DNA of 64,000 nucleotides from Sesamum alatum (GCA_034509735.1 JACGWO010000005.1:39834479-39898478); one strand, 5' to 3'. Counted from the first letter of the stretch, positions 24,947-38,773 are shown. The notes: generated from the sequence alone by a model not told the origin. A program made the numbers and translations.

Positions 24947-26486
24947 TCATCTATCTATCCTTCCATTCTCAGCTTTCATCCGACTTTCATCACCAGAGGC
25001 TTGCAATTCCTCATCCTTTCTAAATCCAAGTTCTGACATATCTTGCTTTGCCATCAAATTCCTGCAAAACTCCATTACATATATAGATAAATATCAGAAT
25101 ATTGAAGAATAGCTGAAATCTGAAGATGAAATAGGAGTTACTTCCAAGTAAAGCTATAAACCAAGCCTGATGCACTTCATAAATGTTTCCATGAAAGTAT
25201 ATATGCAAACATCAACATAATGTTCAGCAATCAGTTCCAAACAGTGAAGAAATCTGATGAGACTTGAAATATTAGAAATTGGGAGATCAACGACATGAGA
25301 AATCATAGCAAACATCAGTTTTTTTGTGGGGTAATAAGAAATTCATCAGAATCCTCGTCTCTGTCAACTTGAAGGGCTAAACACAACGTCCCAACTAGAG
25401 GTAACTGGAATCATGGAAGACTACAACTTCTCAGAGAAAGAAAGACTTCAAGAACCTCTATTAGGCGACCAGCAATGACATCAACACAACAAGGAAGCGA
25501 ATACAAATGTTCCTTCATAAATATATACTACACTGGAAAGTGCCTAGGCACAACATAGAATATTAAATCCATGGTCTTACTTTTCCATACGGCATTCCAG
25601 GTACTTTTTAGAGAATTCTCTACATATTTCGGATTTATGGCCCGAAGACTTGAGACAGTTAATGTAGTCTTTCTTTTCCTGCAACGATCAACCTCGAGAA
25701 CTGAGCAAACAAATGTATAACTTAACAGAGTTTCGTGAAACCAAACAGCTTAGGTGTTTCAAGATCTTCTCAACATACAAAAACAAAGTTAAACTGTGAA
25801 AGATGTGTTTAAAGTGACTCTACCAGGTCACATAGATGCATATGGTCCAAAGGGAAAACTCCTTTTTCAGGCGGCACAGCTCTTGCCCCTCTGTTTCCAC
25901 CAAATGCTCCCCCTAATGCATATTGAGCAAGAAGAAAGATAATCAAGAAACGCAGTAACTAGGACATCAAAATGCGTTTTTACAGAATATCAACATCTGA
26001 TCCAACCAAACCAGCTGGAGGAACATCACAATCATTCATACATTATAATTGGGCCCTAACACTCGATTAAGACAAAAATTCTATAGAAAGTTTCAATCTT
26101 GGGTACGCATTTGGCCAACTAAGAATTGTCCCAAATACATAAAAGAAATAATGAATCTTGACAACTCTTCCATTTATAGAAAACCAAACCTTATGAATCA
26201 ATCATATTTCTAACAAAAAACAAATGAATTATGAGCGTAAACAAGTCTGAAATCCGATGAACGAAATTCCAACTAAACTCCCATCATCCATCTACAAAAT
26301 TTTACCCCAATAATGCAGTCAAATAAGTCAAGCATTCGGGTTCTCACATCTTCAAATCAGATCAAGAACATGTCCGACTAATCCAACACTAAACTCAAAC
26401 TTCAGCATAAAAAACACAGTTTCTTCACATAATAAACCCTAAATCCCAACTGAAAAGGAGAAAAAACACTGCTTACCTGCACTCAT
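24947..26486 (-). CDS. COX19: COX19, cytochrome c oxidase assembly factor
   Basis: A small twin-CX9C protein of the mitochondrial intermembrane space, needed for copper delivery to cytochrome c oxidase. Four exons: 26486-26477 (only 10 nt: ATG AGT GCA G), 25912-25824, 25678-25581 and 25061-24947, giving 103 residues. The N-terminus is MSAGGAFGGNRGARAVPPEK. The two CX9C motifs are CDLEKKDYINC and CREFSKKYLEC, with DHMHLCDLEKKDYINCLKSS and YLECRMEKNLMAKQDMSEL typical of COX19. The family's usual size is about 100 residues. It lies tail-to-tail with the small plus-strand gene (about 95 bp between stops). Confidence 0.93.
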
Positions 26487-26733
26487 TCGTGAAACTTTCA
26501 ATCACTTCTCATCAGGGGAAAGTCTGGAACTTTGTTTAGAGGTGTTTTCTAGCTTCATTTGCCCGTATTAATAGTAATCGGGCTCCAGAGCGGCCCAGTC
26601 GATTAGTGGGCCAGAGGTTATGATGCTGCGCCACTGAGGACCCAATATCAAACACGAAACTCATAGACTCATGGCCCATTTGGGAAGAGAGCCCAACCTA
26701 GTAAAAGCTTAAAAAGCTGCTAATAATAATTAA

Positions 26734-26959
26734 CATAAATTACAAAGAACTCCCCAAAATTTGTTATAATTACAAATACCTCTTGTTGTTTGAAAAATTA
26801 TAAATACCTATGAAATTATCGACTGTCTAACAAATACCCCTACAATGAATTGTTATGAGAGGTTATTTGTTAGACGACCATTAATTTCAAGGAGGTATTG
26901 TAATTTTTCAAATCACGACGGATATTTATAATTATGATATTTTTCGTTGTTATTTATCC
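26734..26959. mobile_element. Fold-back MITE with 9-10 bp TSD
   Basis: The 226-bp element has termini cataaattacaaag and gttatttatcc. Its internal arms (tgtctaacaaatacccct and ggttatttgttagacgac) are inverted. It is flanked by an identical TAATAATTAA at 26724-26733 and 26960-26969. The duplication size suggests Mutator-like mobilisation. It is related to elements at 43032-43269 and about 47000-47415. Confidence 0.75.
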
Positions 26960-27440
26960 TAATAATTAAGAATAAAATTTAATTGGTCAAATCTTGCATG
27001 ACAAGACCCGGCTAGGATTTCATTTAATTGAATTTAACTGGTGTTACTTAATTCTTAATTTGTCTTTAGATTGAGCAGACATGCAAAGTTGATTTTGGGC
27101 CAACATTTATCAAAAAAAATTAAAGGAAAAGTCATTTTGGTACTTCAATTTTGTCAATAATCTCAAAATGCTATATGATTCTTAATTAATTATTATTACT
27201 ACTTTGTCATTAAATATTCATGTATGAGACTCTGCCAACGTGAAACATTCCTCATGTACTATTTTCTATCAATGCATTTTACCTTCTGTCAGAACAAAAA
27301 CATTTTTTACTTTTTTTTTTTTATTTTTGTTAATCCACACACAGTATTTCTTCATACACATCCCAATAAATTTGGAATCAAATACTTCAACAATGGGATA
27401 TAATTATTTCTTATTTTTTATTTGAGATAATCACACCACT

Positions 27441-27526
27441 TTCCTGATGTTTGTGAGATAATTGCACCACCTCTCCTAATATTTTCCTGATGTTTGTGAG
27501 ATAATTGCACCACCTCTCCTAATATT
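27441..27526. repeat. Two-copy tandem repeat, 43-bp unit
   Basis: The unit ttcctgatgtttgtgagata... ending ctcctaatat occurs twice in direct succession with no visible change. The sequence matches the terminal part of the gataattacacc fold-back family, so it is a partly duplicated element end. Confidence 0.8.
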
Positions 27527-27676
27527 TGTTGTAATTATACGTAAATATCTCGTGATTTAAAACTTTTCATCTAGCACACCTGAAATCTATTTCGTCTAAC
27601 AAATAAATTCTCGTTAGTCCAAGTTTATTAAATTTGTTAAATAAAAACAAACTTAAAAAATATTAAACGTAATTTT

Positions 27677-27793
27677 CCAAATAACATGAAGTCTAAACGT
27701 AATAAGACCAAACCTCCAAATAACATAAAATCTAAACGTAATAAGACCAAACCTCCAAATAACATAAAATCTAAACGTAATTAGACCAAACTT
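27677..27793. repeat. Three-copy tandem repeat, 39-bp unit
   Basis: The unit ccaaataacataaaatctaa followed by acgtaataagaccaaacct occurs three times with a few substitutions. Non-coding. Confidence 0.85.
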
Positions 27794-28239
27794 CAAAAGA
27801 AGAGGGGGTAAGTATGTCACAACATGAACCATTTTGTCTTGCTTTCAAACATTTTCAGACTATCTTCTCAAGCCTTAAAGCCAACTTGAGGAAACAAAAG
27901 GAGGATAGAAAGGAACAAAAACACACACAAGTCTAAAAGTCTGAATAAGTAGCAGGGAACAAAACCAATGTGGAAAAAGAAAGAATGTACAATTTCGATT
28001 AAATCGCTATCCATTTACACAAAAGAGCTTCGGACATGAAGCCAGAGAGTGTGTGTCTCATAATTCAAAGTTTTCGACCTCTGAATAAAAAAAGTAAAAA
28101 CAAAATTCAAAAATGGTGAAAGCAAAATCTCTGCATGTTGCTGCTAGAGAAACGTAATCCAGGAGTTCATGTCAGTACATAACCAAGATCCACATCTGGA
28201 CGGTAGTAGCCACATGCAATATCAGGGTTGATCTGTGTG

Positions 28240-31089
28240 TTAAGAGTTGGCCGACGCACGTGGCTGCTGAATCACGACTAGGATCGAATCCCTTAAGCTT
28301 CCCTTATGGGGCAAAGTTGGCTACAAATGGTAAACATTTAAACGTTAGCCGCTTGATAAAGATTTAACCAAAAGACGATCAACTTTTACTTTGAGAAACT
28401 TTCAAGAATGCATGTAATAACCATATGGATGAGGAAAGGAAGAGTGAAAATGGTTGTCAAGAACCATGCTAGATGGGACGTGTAATTTAAGATTAATCCA
28501 AGGTCGGTTTCAGATTTATATAGGGTCGTCACTTACCACTCCAATGTGCCATTCACGACTTCTGAATTCTTTGAAAGTCTCAGCATCCATTTCCTGCCAT
28601 TATTAGATAAGAGTTTTATCAGCTGTTTTTTAACCTATCTGTAGCAAATCTAGTTCTTTCTTTGTTACTAAGGGAAGTTAACGACACAACTTTAGATTCA
28701 TTATCACTTCTTACAGATGGAGGTTTAAGGTTTAGATGCAAAACATACTATACAGTTAAAAATATGAAGAGTTCAAATTGGAGTTACAAGAAGTGGAAGC
28801 CCTGAACTATTAATAATTAAGGGTTCTTGAGAGATCGAATAAGACGTAAAGGGATCACAATGGAGCCATGGGGTTTTCTCTAATACTTATCAAGTGATTT
28901 TAGAAAACAAATCATAGCATGTCAATTATTCATTTCTATGAAGCCCTGCAAATTGAAGAGAGATACCAATCAGTGGAAATGAGAGTCATGTTTGTGATTC
29001 TGTGTTAGCTATATGCGATTAAAAGCATGTACTCTGCATTTATATTCAAGCGTCTCAAAGGAGACCAAAAATCTAAGAATTGACTCATATTGTCCAAGGT
29101 TATGTTGAACAAAAACCAAACAAGATACACAATTACTTGCTATAATAGCCACAAATTACCAAATGCGACTGAAAAAGAGAAAAACTGTTGAACTCACAAT
29201 GCTGTAAATAGGAGGTACTCTTTCCCCGTCAGACCTCAAAGTGGGCATAACTGAGAAACCAGGTGCCAATTCTTGAGACCTGAAAATCCATCTGCAATAA
29301 AAGATGGTAATCTATATCAGATTACCAAGTTATCATATATTGTTTTGGAGTACATAAAGAATGAGTATAAATTAATACTTACCCAATGTACATGAAGATG
29401 AAGAACTGTGCCCACTCTCGAACCAACAACCGTATCCAATAACTCTCAAACGAATTATCTATACTAATGAAAATCTGAAAAGAAAATTGTTTGGTTACTG
29501 CATAGCATAAACCAAATCCTAGATATGCTTATTTGTTTTACATGGTTCAAATATGCTTGTAAAAATGTTCATACCGCAAGTTCCGACACAGCCACAATAT
29601 GCATTGCACCTTGAAATTTCCTGAAACAACATGAAAACAAAAATATTAGTCAGCATTTAGTATGTCAGAAATTCCTGCAACAGGTCACATTTCTTCACAT
29701 GAGCTTAGAAGACAAAGGTGTGAGCATGCTTACTTGAACATGATATATTTTGTGTAAACTGCATCATGCATCGCTTGGACATCCTCGTCTTCTATGAAGC
29801 TCAACTGATCCCGCAAAACCATTAAGTTGTGATATACATGGTTGAATATCACATAGAATACAATGAGATAGTTAAGCAGCAAGAGCACCTGCCCAGAAAG
29901 AGGAAAAGTTTAAGTTACCTCCATTTTTCTCTAGTGTTCATGTCCTTGATACAAAAACAGCACAAATTCAGTTCAAAACTTAACATGATCACTGAAGGGA
30001 AAACTCACAGAGAAGTAAGGTATAGATGCTCTGTAACCAACAAGAGTCAAGTAGAAGACACACCCCAGAGAAGCCATGGTTCTTCGCTCGGACAGCGAAA
30101 GGCGATGGCAGGTGATGCAATATCCGTGAGATATGAGAAAGAATGATACAAATGCTAATGTTTGGAATAGCACTCCCATTATATAGACTCCAAAAGACAT
30201 CCATAAAGAGCACATGTTCGAATAAAAGCACGAGTACCTGCAAGAACGAAAATCAAGTAGCATTTACGAATAGTTGAAGAACAATTAATCAGCTTAACCA
30301 GGATACTTCTGATTCATCACTTAAGCATTAAATGATCTTCAAATAACTACTTGATCTTCCAAATGCAGAAATATATTATGCATAATACTATGTAAATAAA
30401 GAAAAGCGTACCAGAAGAGGAAAGATAAAGAAAGCTGCAAAGTCTTAATCCAGGGAACAGAGGCAAGCATCCACTGCAATTTATTCGGCTGTTCTAGTAA
30501 ATAGCAGCACAAATTATATAGAATTAGCAACAAAACCCATAATTATCAAAAAAAGGAAAAAACAACAAAACCCTTAAGGAATTAAGCAACCAAATTAAAA
30601 GATTCCAATACACAAAATCCCATGAAAAGGTGAAGATATATAGTGCATGCTCAACATCACACAAAACCAAAGAAATATCAGTACAACAAACCAATAAAAA
30701 TGTCATCTTTGTACTTCTTAAAATCAATTTCCTATCTATTAATTAGGAGTTGGGGATATGAGGAAAAAAATCAAAAACCCACTCGGTCAACTCCACAGAT
30801 ACTCTCTAAAACACATTAAATTAAAAAAAACATAAGTGCAATAATTGGACACTCTAAAACAGTAAACAGCGCTAAAATTGATGATGAAATCACCTCAAAA
30901 TGCTAAGATTGAAACAAGTCCAAAATGAACCATGAAAATGACCTGAAAATGGCGGTTTCTGAAAGTGTTGAAGGTCCACGAAACGGCGGACAAAACCCAA
31001 ATGATCATGAAAGTGAAGTAAATTGGTGGGAGTGGCTTGTAGGATCCGTCTAAGCCGTCAACGGCGACGCCGGCGCCGGAGTATTCCAT
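28240..31089 (-). CDS. Predicted seven-pass membrane protein (plant GPCR-candidate-like family)
   Basis: Nine exons: 31089-30943, 30488-30412, 30237-30009, 29888-29734, 29620-29575, 29474-29383, 29291-29198, 28593-28537 and 28320-28240, giving 325 residues. Hydrophobic segments visible include IYFTFMIIWVLSAVSWTF, a stretch ending LSLSFLFWYSCFYS, SFGVYIMGVLFQTLAFVSFF, SLGCVFYLTLVGYRASIPYF, VLLLLNYLIVFYVIFNHV and WAQFFIFMYIGWIF. The soluble tail has a VPPIYSIEMDAETFKEFRS segment and LVVIQQPRAS near the end. I recall a conserved plant family of about 320 residues with this pattern, some members listed as candidate GPCR-like proteins; function and membrane are not established. The short N-terminus lacks a signal peptide. 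Confidence 0.8.
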
Positions 31090-32310
31090 TGTCGACGGAA
31101 TTCTCGCAACCTAAATTCAACAATGAGAATCGCGGAGCAGTTTTTCAGTTTCAGAAAATGGCCAAGTACTGAGGAAGTGGCAGCTCTCTGCAGCTATATA
31201 TATATATACATACATATGCATCCTCACGCGTCCACGTGTACTTCTGTATGACTAATCGTAAAATTAATGACGATCGTGGGGTCTGAAATACCGAATTTGC
31301 CCTCACGTAGTTTTTTCTGTTTATCTTTCAGAGGTTTTTCTCTTTATTAGTTGGGACTTAATATATTAGCCTTCTGTTTCTATTCATTTTTAATATAACA
31401 TTTAAATTATTTTACGAATACGTACTTACCTTTATATTTCTCTCATTTTTTTTCAAAAACAAATAAAAACACCTTCACAATAAAACCAAAAAATTATTGG
31501 TGCTTTCTTGAGAAAAACACACAAGATACTTAAATAATCAATGAAAACTCTAGTTTCTTTTAATAACTATTTATTTTAGAATATTTTTGTATATGTTGAA
31601 ATTGATCGTCAATCATCATGAAATCAAACGTCTCTGAAAATATTCAGGAAATACAAAAAAAGCTTTAAATTATTTAAATGGCTATTTGCAGAAATTGGCC
31701 CAAAGGGCAGAAATGTAAAATACAATCCCTCTTAATTAGAAGTAAACATTAAGGAGTATTAATTAATGGATAGAGAAATTATTTGAATGAATTAAGAAAT
31801 AATGCAAAAGTGATGGGATGGGGGGCACAAGGGTTTAGGGGAAATACAGTTGTTGCAAGTGCACCCATCATGTTTTCATGCCAATCTTTAGGCCAACTGA
31901 TCCATCACCAAAAGAATGCTCATTGCAACTCTAAACTTCATCCCACCAACATTAACTCTTCTTTTTTCTATCGATGTCTAGCTCAATTGGTTAAGTCAAG
32001 ACTTTTCAAATACAATCACGAGTTCAAATTATACTAACGTAATATTAATTATTGTTGTATTTTTATTGCTTAGTTATAAATACTGAATATTGATTCTTAA
32101 TTGCACCAAATTTACTAAAAACCTTGCAGGGAAAGTTTTAAAACAAAAATCAGTTCCAGAGTTCAGAATCATTTCATACTTGACTCCACGTTTTACAGAA
32201 TTTTAAAATTAATTTCACTTTTTGTTAGAAGTTGCAAAAAGAATCCCCCCCCCCCCACATATCTTTTGTAACGTTTTTGTATTTTTTTTAATTTTTAATG
32301 AAATATGTGA
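31090..32310. other. Intergenic, possible SINE remnant
   Basis: No gene supported. Around 31979-32040 tagctcaattggttaagtc (A-box-like) is followed by cgagttcaaat (B-box-like), suggesting a decayed tRNA-derived SINE head. A C12 run lies at 32245-32256. Confidence 0.4.
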
Positions 32311-32517
32311 TTAATTTAAAATTTTATAAAGTGTGAGATCAATTATAAAATAAACGATGATGAGTGCAACTACTTGGCTAGTTTTGGGCAAGTGACGCTG
32401 ACCTTGAAAAGCGGGAAGAGTATGAATTAGTTGGAAGAGTTGAGGAATTACTTCAACAGAGATTAGGTCAACAAACTCATACGCAAAATTAGCTTCTTCA
32501 TCACTCCCACTACTCAT
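32311..32517 (-). CDS. Short ORF or gene fragment of unknown origin
   Basis: Not recognised. The first 38 residues (MSSGSDEEANFAYEFVDLI then SVEVIPQLFQLIHTLPAFQ) look protein-like: acidic start and amphipathic helical pattern. A possible splice donor (caag/gtcagc) follows at 32403. Beyond it the frame turns into low-quality hydrophobic sequence, and no matching downstream exon was found. It may be the 5' exon of a small gene, a fragment carried by a repeat, or chance. Confidence 0.25.
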   Translation of the reverse strand: MSSGSDEEANFAYEFVDLISVEVIPQLFQLIHTLPAFQGQRHLPKTSQVVALIIVYFIIDLTLYKILN

Positions 32518-34888
32518 CTTTTCTACATATATAAAAATTAATCAAAACAGGAAAAGAGGGTTTGATTGATTATTGATGTAAACTAGGAAGAATATTAGGG
32601 CAACCTAATTCTGTTCAACTGTTTTTTTTTTTTTTTTTTTTTCCCTCCCGTTCATTAAATATTACATCAGTATTATTAATAAACTAACTAATATATCAAT
32701 TCGACTAATTAATAATACGTTTGGTGGGCTCGAACTTATTTATGGACTTCACTTTTACTATTCAATTATCTTACTTTTCTCAAAATAATATCTGAAAATT
32801 TCTTTTTCTCGTTGTGTATGGACATTAGAGTATCACGCTTGTTATTTATACCTTTATAAAGAGTTTTAATTATTTAATCTTTTTTTTTTGTTATGATGAA
32901 TATAGAACAAATTAATATTGATCTAGGTCAGTTAACCTAATAGGATTTTCAATGAAAATAATCATTTGTTTTTTTTTTTACCTTGTTTTTTGGTAGATTT
33001 ATTATTCTTACCACCTTGAAGCCGAAAATAATAATTTTATTTATATTTTTTTTACAAGAATGAAATTGCAGTAATTTAATAGAAAAAAAAAAGAGGGGAA
33101 TTCGATTAACACTGTGTCAATTTTAATATTTTAAAGTAAATTATAACGAGTAGGGGTGACAATTGAATCCAAACTCAATTCAAACCCAACTCAGACTCGT
33201 TCTTAGTCCTTACTAGAGTAGATCCGAATCCAAAAAATTATCTATCGGGATGGGTAATGGGTCCTAAAAATTAGGACCGGAGTGGGTCCCGAGTCCATGA
33301 GGACCCTCTTCATCTTGCTAAGTCTTTTACTCTCCGGAGTCAAACCCAATATCCTTTGATGTTTAATGAAATTGTGTAATTTTTTTATGGGATCTAGAAT
33401 GTTCTATTCTGCCATTGTTGTATTTTTTTAAAATAAAAATTTAATTTTCCAAATAACGAGCGAATATTTGTAACTATGTCAAATCTCATGACCATGAGAG
33501 TTCGTTGTAATTTACCCTAAATAAAAATAGAAAAATATAGTCAATTAAATTATTTTGGCATATAATGATTATTTTACTTTAATAAAAATTGGCAAATATG
33601 AAAAACTAGGATATAAAAACAGCTAGTATTATAAAACCCAAATTACCTTATAGGTAGGGCTAAGGAGGAACCTTTGTATGGGCTTTGGCCCAAAGCCCAA
33701 GTTCGTAACAACCAAGCCCAAGCATACCATATAGTTAATGGGCTTGAGGATGTCAATTTACCTTTTGGGCTTCATTTACTTCTGGTAAATAGGCTCACTT
33801 GTATAATACCTACAAAATTGCTTAATTAGAAATTTAGAACTTGCTATGCCCATAATTACGAGATCATGAATTCGAATCCTACCAACGTAACATATGAATC
33901 TTAGTCTACTTCAATAGTAGTTATTAATATATCATTATAATAATTATTGATTAATTATTAATATTTAATAATTAATATATTACTTATTGATAATTGAAAC
34001 TCATATTTAATTGTAATTGATTTACCCATAAAAATACAATAAAAAATTCAAGAAATTCGAATTAATTATAACACTCGTATATGGGCTTGAACTCAAATGA
34101 AAAGAAAAAGAAAATAATAAAGTTTAGGGTCAGAATTCGAGAGTGAATAACATTATAAGGTCTGTATTCACAATATATTTAATTTATATGTTTAAGTGAT
34201 TTATGATATAATTATAATCGATTTATTAAAAAATAAAGTGACTTAAACATATATTCCGATTATAAATTACTATGATATTATTAATGAGTTTGAATATATT
34301 GTTTATTAAAGTGATAAATAAATAACCAAAAACTCATATTTTTAATTTTTCTTTTTCCCTTTGTTGTGGAAGTGGGGAGATCTGGTAGGTAGGGTACTTC
34401 ATAAGAAAATGTGGAAAACGAGAGAGAAACAGAAAAGTACATGTACTGGAAGCAGTAGCAAGGTACAATCAAATAATGCAGCTAGCAGGCTAGATTCTGA
34501 CTACTACATCTTTTCATGCCATGCTAAATTTTAGTAGCATTATTTGCTTTCAATGTACAGAAAAATGATATTTTATTTTCTATTTAAATTCTATATAATA
34601 TTTTACTTTTAAATAAAATAAAATAATATAATATTTATACACATTACGTGTAAATATGCAATAAAAAATTTGATTCATAATAAATAAATAAAATAACTTT
34701 ACAATTATTCGTATCTTGTAAATTTATGTTACAGTCCTGATAGGACCGACCACCTCTAAAATACCGAAACCCTCTTATTTGACATGATAATTATTTGAAA
34801 AAAGGTCATGAATTTCGAACTCAAACAAGCTACCTTGTAATTTTAACCTCTTAATACAATGTCCTCCACAGTCAAATGGCGTTTGGAT

Positions 34889-35749
34889 TAGGGGTGACAA
34901 GATGGGTTAAGACCCATGGGTTCTACCCAACTTAACCCAAAATTAGTTGGGTTGGATATATTTTAAAATGGGTTGATATGGTTTAGAATTAAATAAAATT
35001 AAATACTATATGGGTTTGATAAGGGTTGAGTATGGGCTTGATGTGGGTTGGATATGAATCCAATATGGGTTTTAATAGGTTCAACCCATAAAATTAAAAA
35101 AAAAAAACAGAAAAGAAAAACTCATTCCACTACACTTGGCTTTACCAGACACACACACACACTATCACATTTCTCTCTCTTGCACCCATATCAGATAACG
35201 CAATCGGTCGCCGACCTCCGCCGTCAGAAACCCCATATTCGTTTCACTTCTAACATTCAACCCCCCCCCCCCCCCCCCCCTTTTTAAACTAGTTGTCGTG
35301 CCACGTCGTTCCTGTGTACATATAATAAATATTTTTTTATATTTTAAAATATATTATAAATAAAAAAAAAATATATAAATTAACAATCACATTTAAAAAA
35401 AAAATTAAAATATTATTTACACAATAAAATAATTAGTGTAGTGGTGTTGAAATGACGTGATGTCACTTTTGTAAAAACTAAAAGAGAAAACTACAATTAA
35501 TTTTTCTGATTCTAATATCACATAACCTCCTAAATGATTATTAAAATTTTAAAATCATAAGAAGTTTAAAAAACTTATAGTTAATCCAAACATTCTCTAA
35601 AATTTAAATTAATAAAATGATTTATACTAACCCGATTCAACCCATTTGCAACTCAACTCATTTTGGACCCCTTCACTTGAACCCATATTGGACCCGACCC
35701 ATATGGACCCAACCCAAACCCGACCCAATCCGCCCATTTGCCACCCATA
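34889..35749. mobile_element. Non-autonomous hAT-like element with 8-bp TSD
   Basis: The 861-bp element starts taggggtgacaagatggg and ends cccatttgccacccata, imperfect inverted repeats of hAT style. It is flanked by an identical 8-bp duplication GTTTGGAT (34881-34888 and 35750-35757), the size made by hAT transposases. Subterminal regions repeat gacccaaccc-type motifs in both orientations. No transposase ORF. The interior contains a GC-richer patch (about 35140-35260) and a C20 run. Confidence 0.8.
35261..35280. repeat. C20 homopolymer
   Basis: Twenty consecutive C followed directly by T6 inside the hAT-like element. Prone to length error in sequencing. Confidence 0.9.
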
Positions 35750-38312
35750 GTTTGGATGAGCTTATAAACTATTTAAAATATTTTATTAAATGTTTGACAA
35801 CTTATAAGAAGTTAGAAATTATTTGGTAAATCTTTTAGAAAAATAAATAGAGTATAAAAATAAGATGTTAGGAGCTTATAAATTATTTAAAACTAAAATA
35901 AAGTAATGAATTGCCACCTTATTTTTAAAATCTTAAGAAATTCCTTCAAATTTAGTTACAAATATAACATTACTAACATCTTATAAGCTGTATAATTTTA
36001 TTTTATCCAAACACATAATATATTTTTAAAATAAGATTTAACATCTTATAAACACTAAAAAATATTTTATAAGATCTTTTAAATAAATTTAGCCGAATAG
36101 CCTCTTAGTTAAGTCAGCAATTGACTCGAGATATTTATTTATGGAAAATATATTTTAAATATATATATATATATATTTAAGCTTATATTCAAACAGTACA
36201 TTATTGGACTTGGGAGTGGAAACCAATATCTAATCGTAATCGAGTTTGATCCGTTCACTTAAGAAAAAAAAATGTTAATTAAGAGATGATAGTTTGATTT
36301 ATTTCTTAAATATTTAAATTATTAGAAGACGTAAACACGTACCGTATAGTACAAAAATTGTTTATTACACGAAATTTGAGGTTTGAAAGAGTCTTAATCA
36401 TAGGTGCTTATGAGGAGCTAATTTTAGTCATTTCATGAAGTGGTGTTTGAACACGTGGAGCGAATAGTGTCACTGCAACGGACAGAAAATGTAAAATAGA
36501 CGCCTCAACGGACATATTTATGTACGTGGGCGATGGAGACCTGCCCCCTCTCCCTATTCATTCTTTTTTGTTAATAATAATTCTTTTATGGAATAAATAA
36601 GCGTCAATTATAACAACGGGCTGTTCTAAAGTTTATTATGATTATAAATATTATCTCATTATTCAAAAATTTATAAATAGTTTTTTATAGTCGTCTGACA
36701 AATATATTCTTGTGATAGTCAATTGCAATGGGGTATCTGTTAGACAGTTGTTATAAAAAATCATATTTTTTTTAGTGTTAATCTCACGATTTTATCTTAA
36801 AAAATAGGCCTAGAAATTTTGAAACTACTCATTTGCAGTCGATATGAGAAGCATGCCAAACATCTCTTATTTTTTGTAACTCTACTTGTGGCATAAATTA
36901 TGTATATGACGTAATTTCATAAATAAAAATGTTATGAAATAGCATTAAATAATTTGACATAAGTGTGCCACCAAACGGATGATTTGTTTCTTTCAAAAAT
37001 TAAATTCTTCTCTTAGTTAGACTGGGACAAGCCTAGGCCAACGAAAAAAGGGAATAGAATTTTTCCCAAAGAACATGAATAAATAAATAAAATTTAGAAA
37101 ATAACTGTCGTGAAACAATATTTCAAGAATTAATGAAAAAGGAAAAATTCTTTTTCTGGTGTAACATTTTCTAGCTGCAATTTGATGGGCTTCTAGACTT
37201 TCATCTTAGATGGAGTCACGGGCCAATATAAAGTAAAAAAAAAAGAAAGATATTTATATTTAGGGTAAATTATATTGACAATTTGACACCCTTCAAAGTT
37301 AAATTAAAATTTCATCATATACTCCATATTTTTTACAAAATTACCAATACATTCATTAAAATTGTAATTGCAATTTTTATCAACACACCATCAGAGAAAA
37401 GGACTAGACAACATTTCTAGAGGTACATTAAATCGACACCCTCCCGAGGGATGTATTTGTAATTTTATAAAGGATTGAACGTACGTTACATCGATAGTTC
37501 CTCAGGGGTACACTTATAATTTTTTTAAAAAGTATGAGCGTTTGTGTAAATAAATGTAACATTAGAGGGTGGTGATGCAATTTAGCGATTTTAATTTCAT
37601 CACCCGTGGGATAAATTGTTTAAATTTTGAACGTGATATTCGTTATTTGAGTATTTTTAAAATCATTATTTATATTTTATCTTTAGAGACTTTATTATTT
37701 CTTTTTTTTTTTTTTTGGAAAAAAAGTGACAAAATTTGGTATTTGAGTTTATCTAAATCGATTGGCAATAAGTATTTATCAAACAAATAGGGCAATGTGT
37801 TAGATTTCAACTCTAACATGCCCTAAACTTAAGTAGGGCAATTCTATGATGTGATTTATGTATAGGGAGCATATTATTATTATTAGCATCAACAATTATT
37901 TTTTACTTTTTTTGTCAAAATACATTGAGGGTACATTTGGGATGAAAGGATTTGGATTTGAGAGAATGAATTGAATTAATTATTTTAAATGACTTCATAT
38001 TAAATGAATTTGAAATTCATCACAATCCAACAAAATATAGTTCAAAAATGAAAGTTTTTAAAAATTTGAAATCGTTTGTTGTATGAATTTTTCAAACAAG
38101 TTTGATGGATTTATTATTATGAATTTAAAATCCTTAGATCCAAACTTAAAAAAAAAATAAAAATCGTATATGTGACTCATTTTACAAACATAAGAACTGC
38201 ATAAATGAATAATTTGTAAAATATTTCATAAATAATTTATAACACTAAAAATTGCTTGACTCGTAACGATGATTCGAACTGAAGTCATTTAGACTTTTTT
38301 ATATATAAAAAA

Positions 38313-38773
38313 GGGATAATTACACCACATTCTCTTAGGTCCAGTGCAATTACACGTAAATCTTTTGTGGTTTAAAAAATTATATCTAATACCCATAAAA
38401 TTTGTTTCTATCTAATAAATAGATCTCCATGTTAGTCAAAATCACTGAATTTGTTGATATTAACAAAAAAATAGAATGAATTCATATATTTACTCCCAAT
38501 TGACTTATTGCATGTCAAATACATCAACTATGACCAAACTACGCACCCTTATGAATCATCACCCTTATATCCGCAGTTTGGTTAAAAAAAGATTTGTTTG
38601 ACCTACAGTAAGTTAATCAGTGGTAAAAATTGATATTTATTTAAATTTTTTTGTTAATATCAACAAATTCATTGAATTTTGACTAACGAAAAATCTATTT
38701 ATTAGACTAAATCAAATATCAAAAGTATTAGATGTAATTTTTCAAATATCGAAAAGAGGAGTGTACTTGTCAC
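38313..38773. mobile_element. Long-armed fold-back element, gggataattacacc family
   Basis: The left arm gggataattacaccacattc, tatctaatacccataaaa... returns inverted on the right as ...agtattagatgtaat, then gagtgtacttgtcac. The inner arms (tgttgatattaacaaaaaaa / ttgttaatatcaacaaattc) also pair. The flanks show a 9-bp near-repeat (tataaaaaa / ttaaaaaaa) in low-complexity DNA. Same family as 49935-50475. Confidence 0.65.

Larger units (their letters stand above)
26487..28239. other. Intergenic: COX19 promoter side and repeats
   Basis: No gene seen. It holds a fold-back MITE (26734-26959), two tandem repeats (27441-27526 and 27677-27793) and, near 27425-27630, a partial copy of the gataattacacc fold-back family. 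From about 27900 the sequence is likely the 3' UTR of the seven-pass membrane protein gene. Confidence 0.5.

Noticed and set aside
31783..32037. 84-codon plus-strand ORF
   Set aside because: Ends in the tRNA-like SINE remnant and shows no protein-like conservation pattern.
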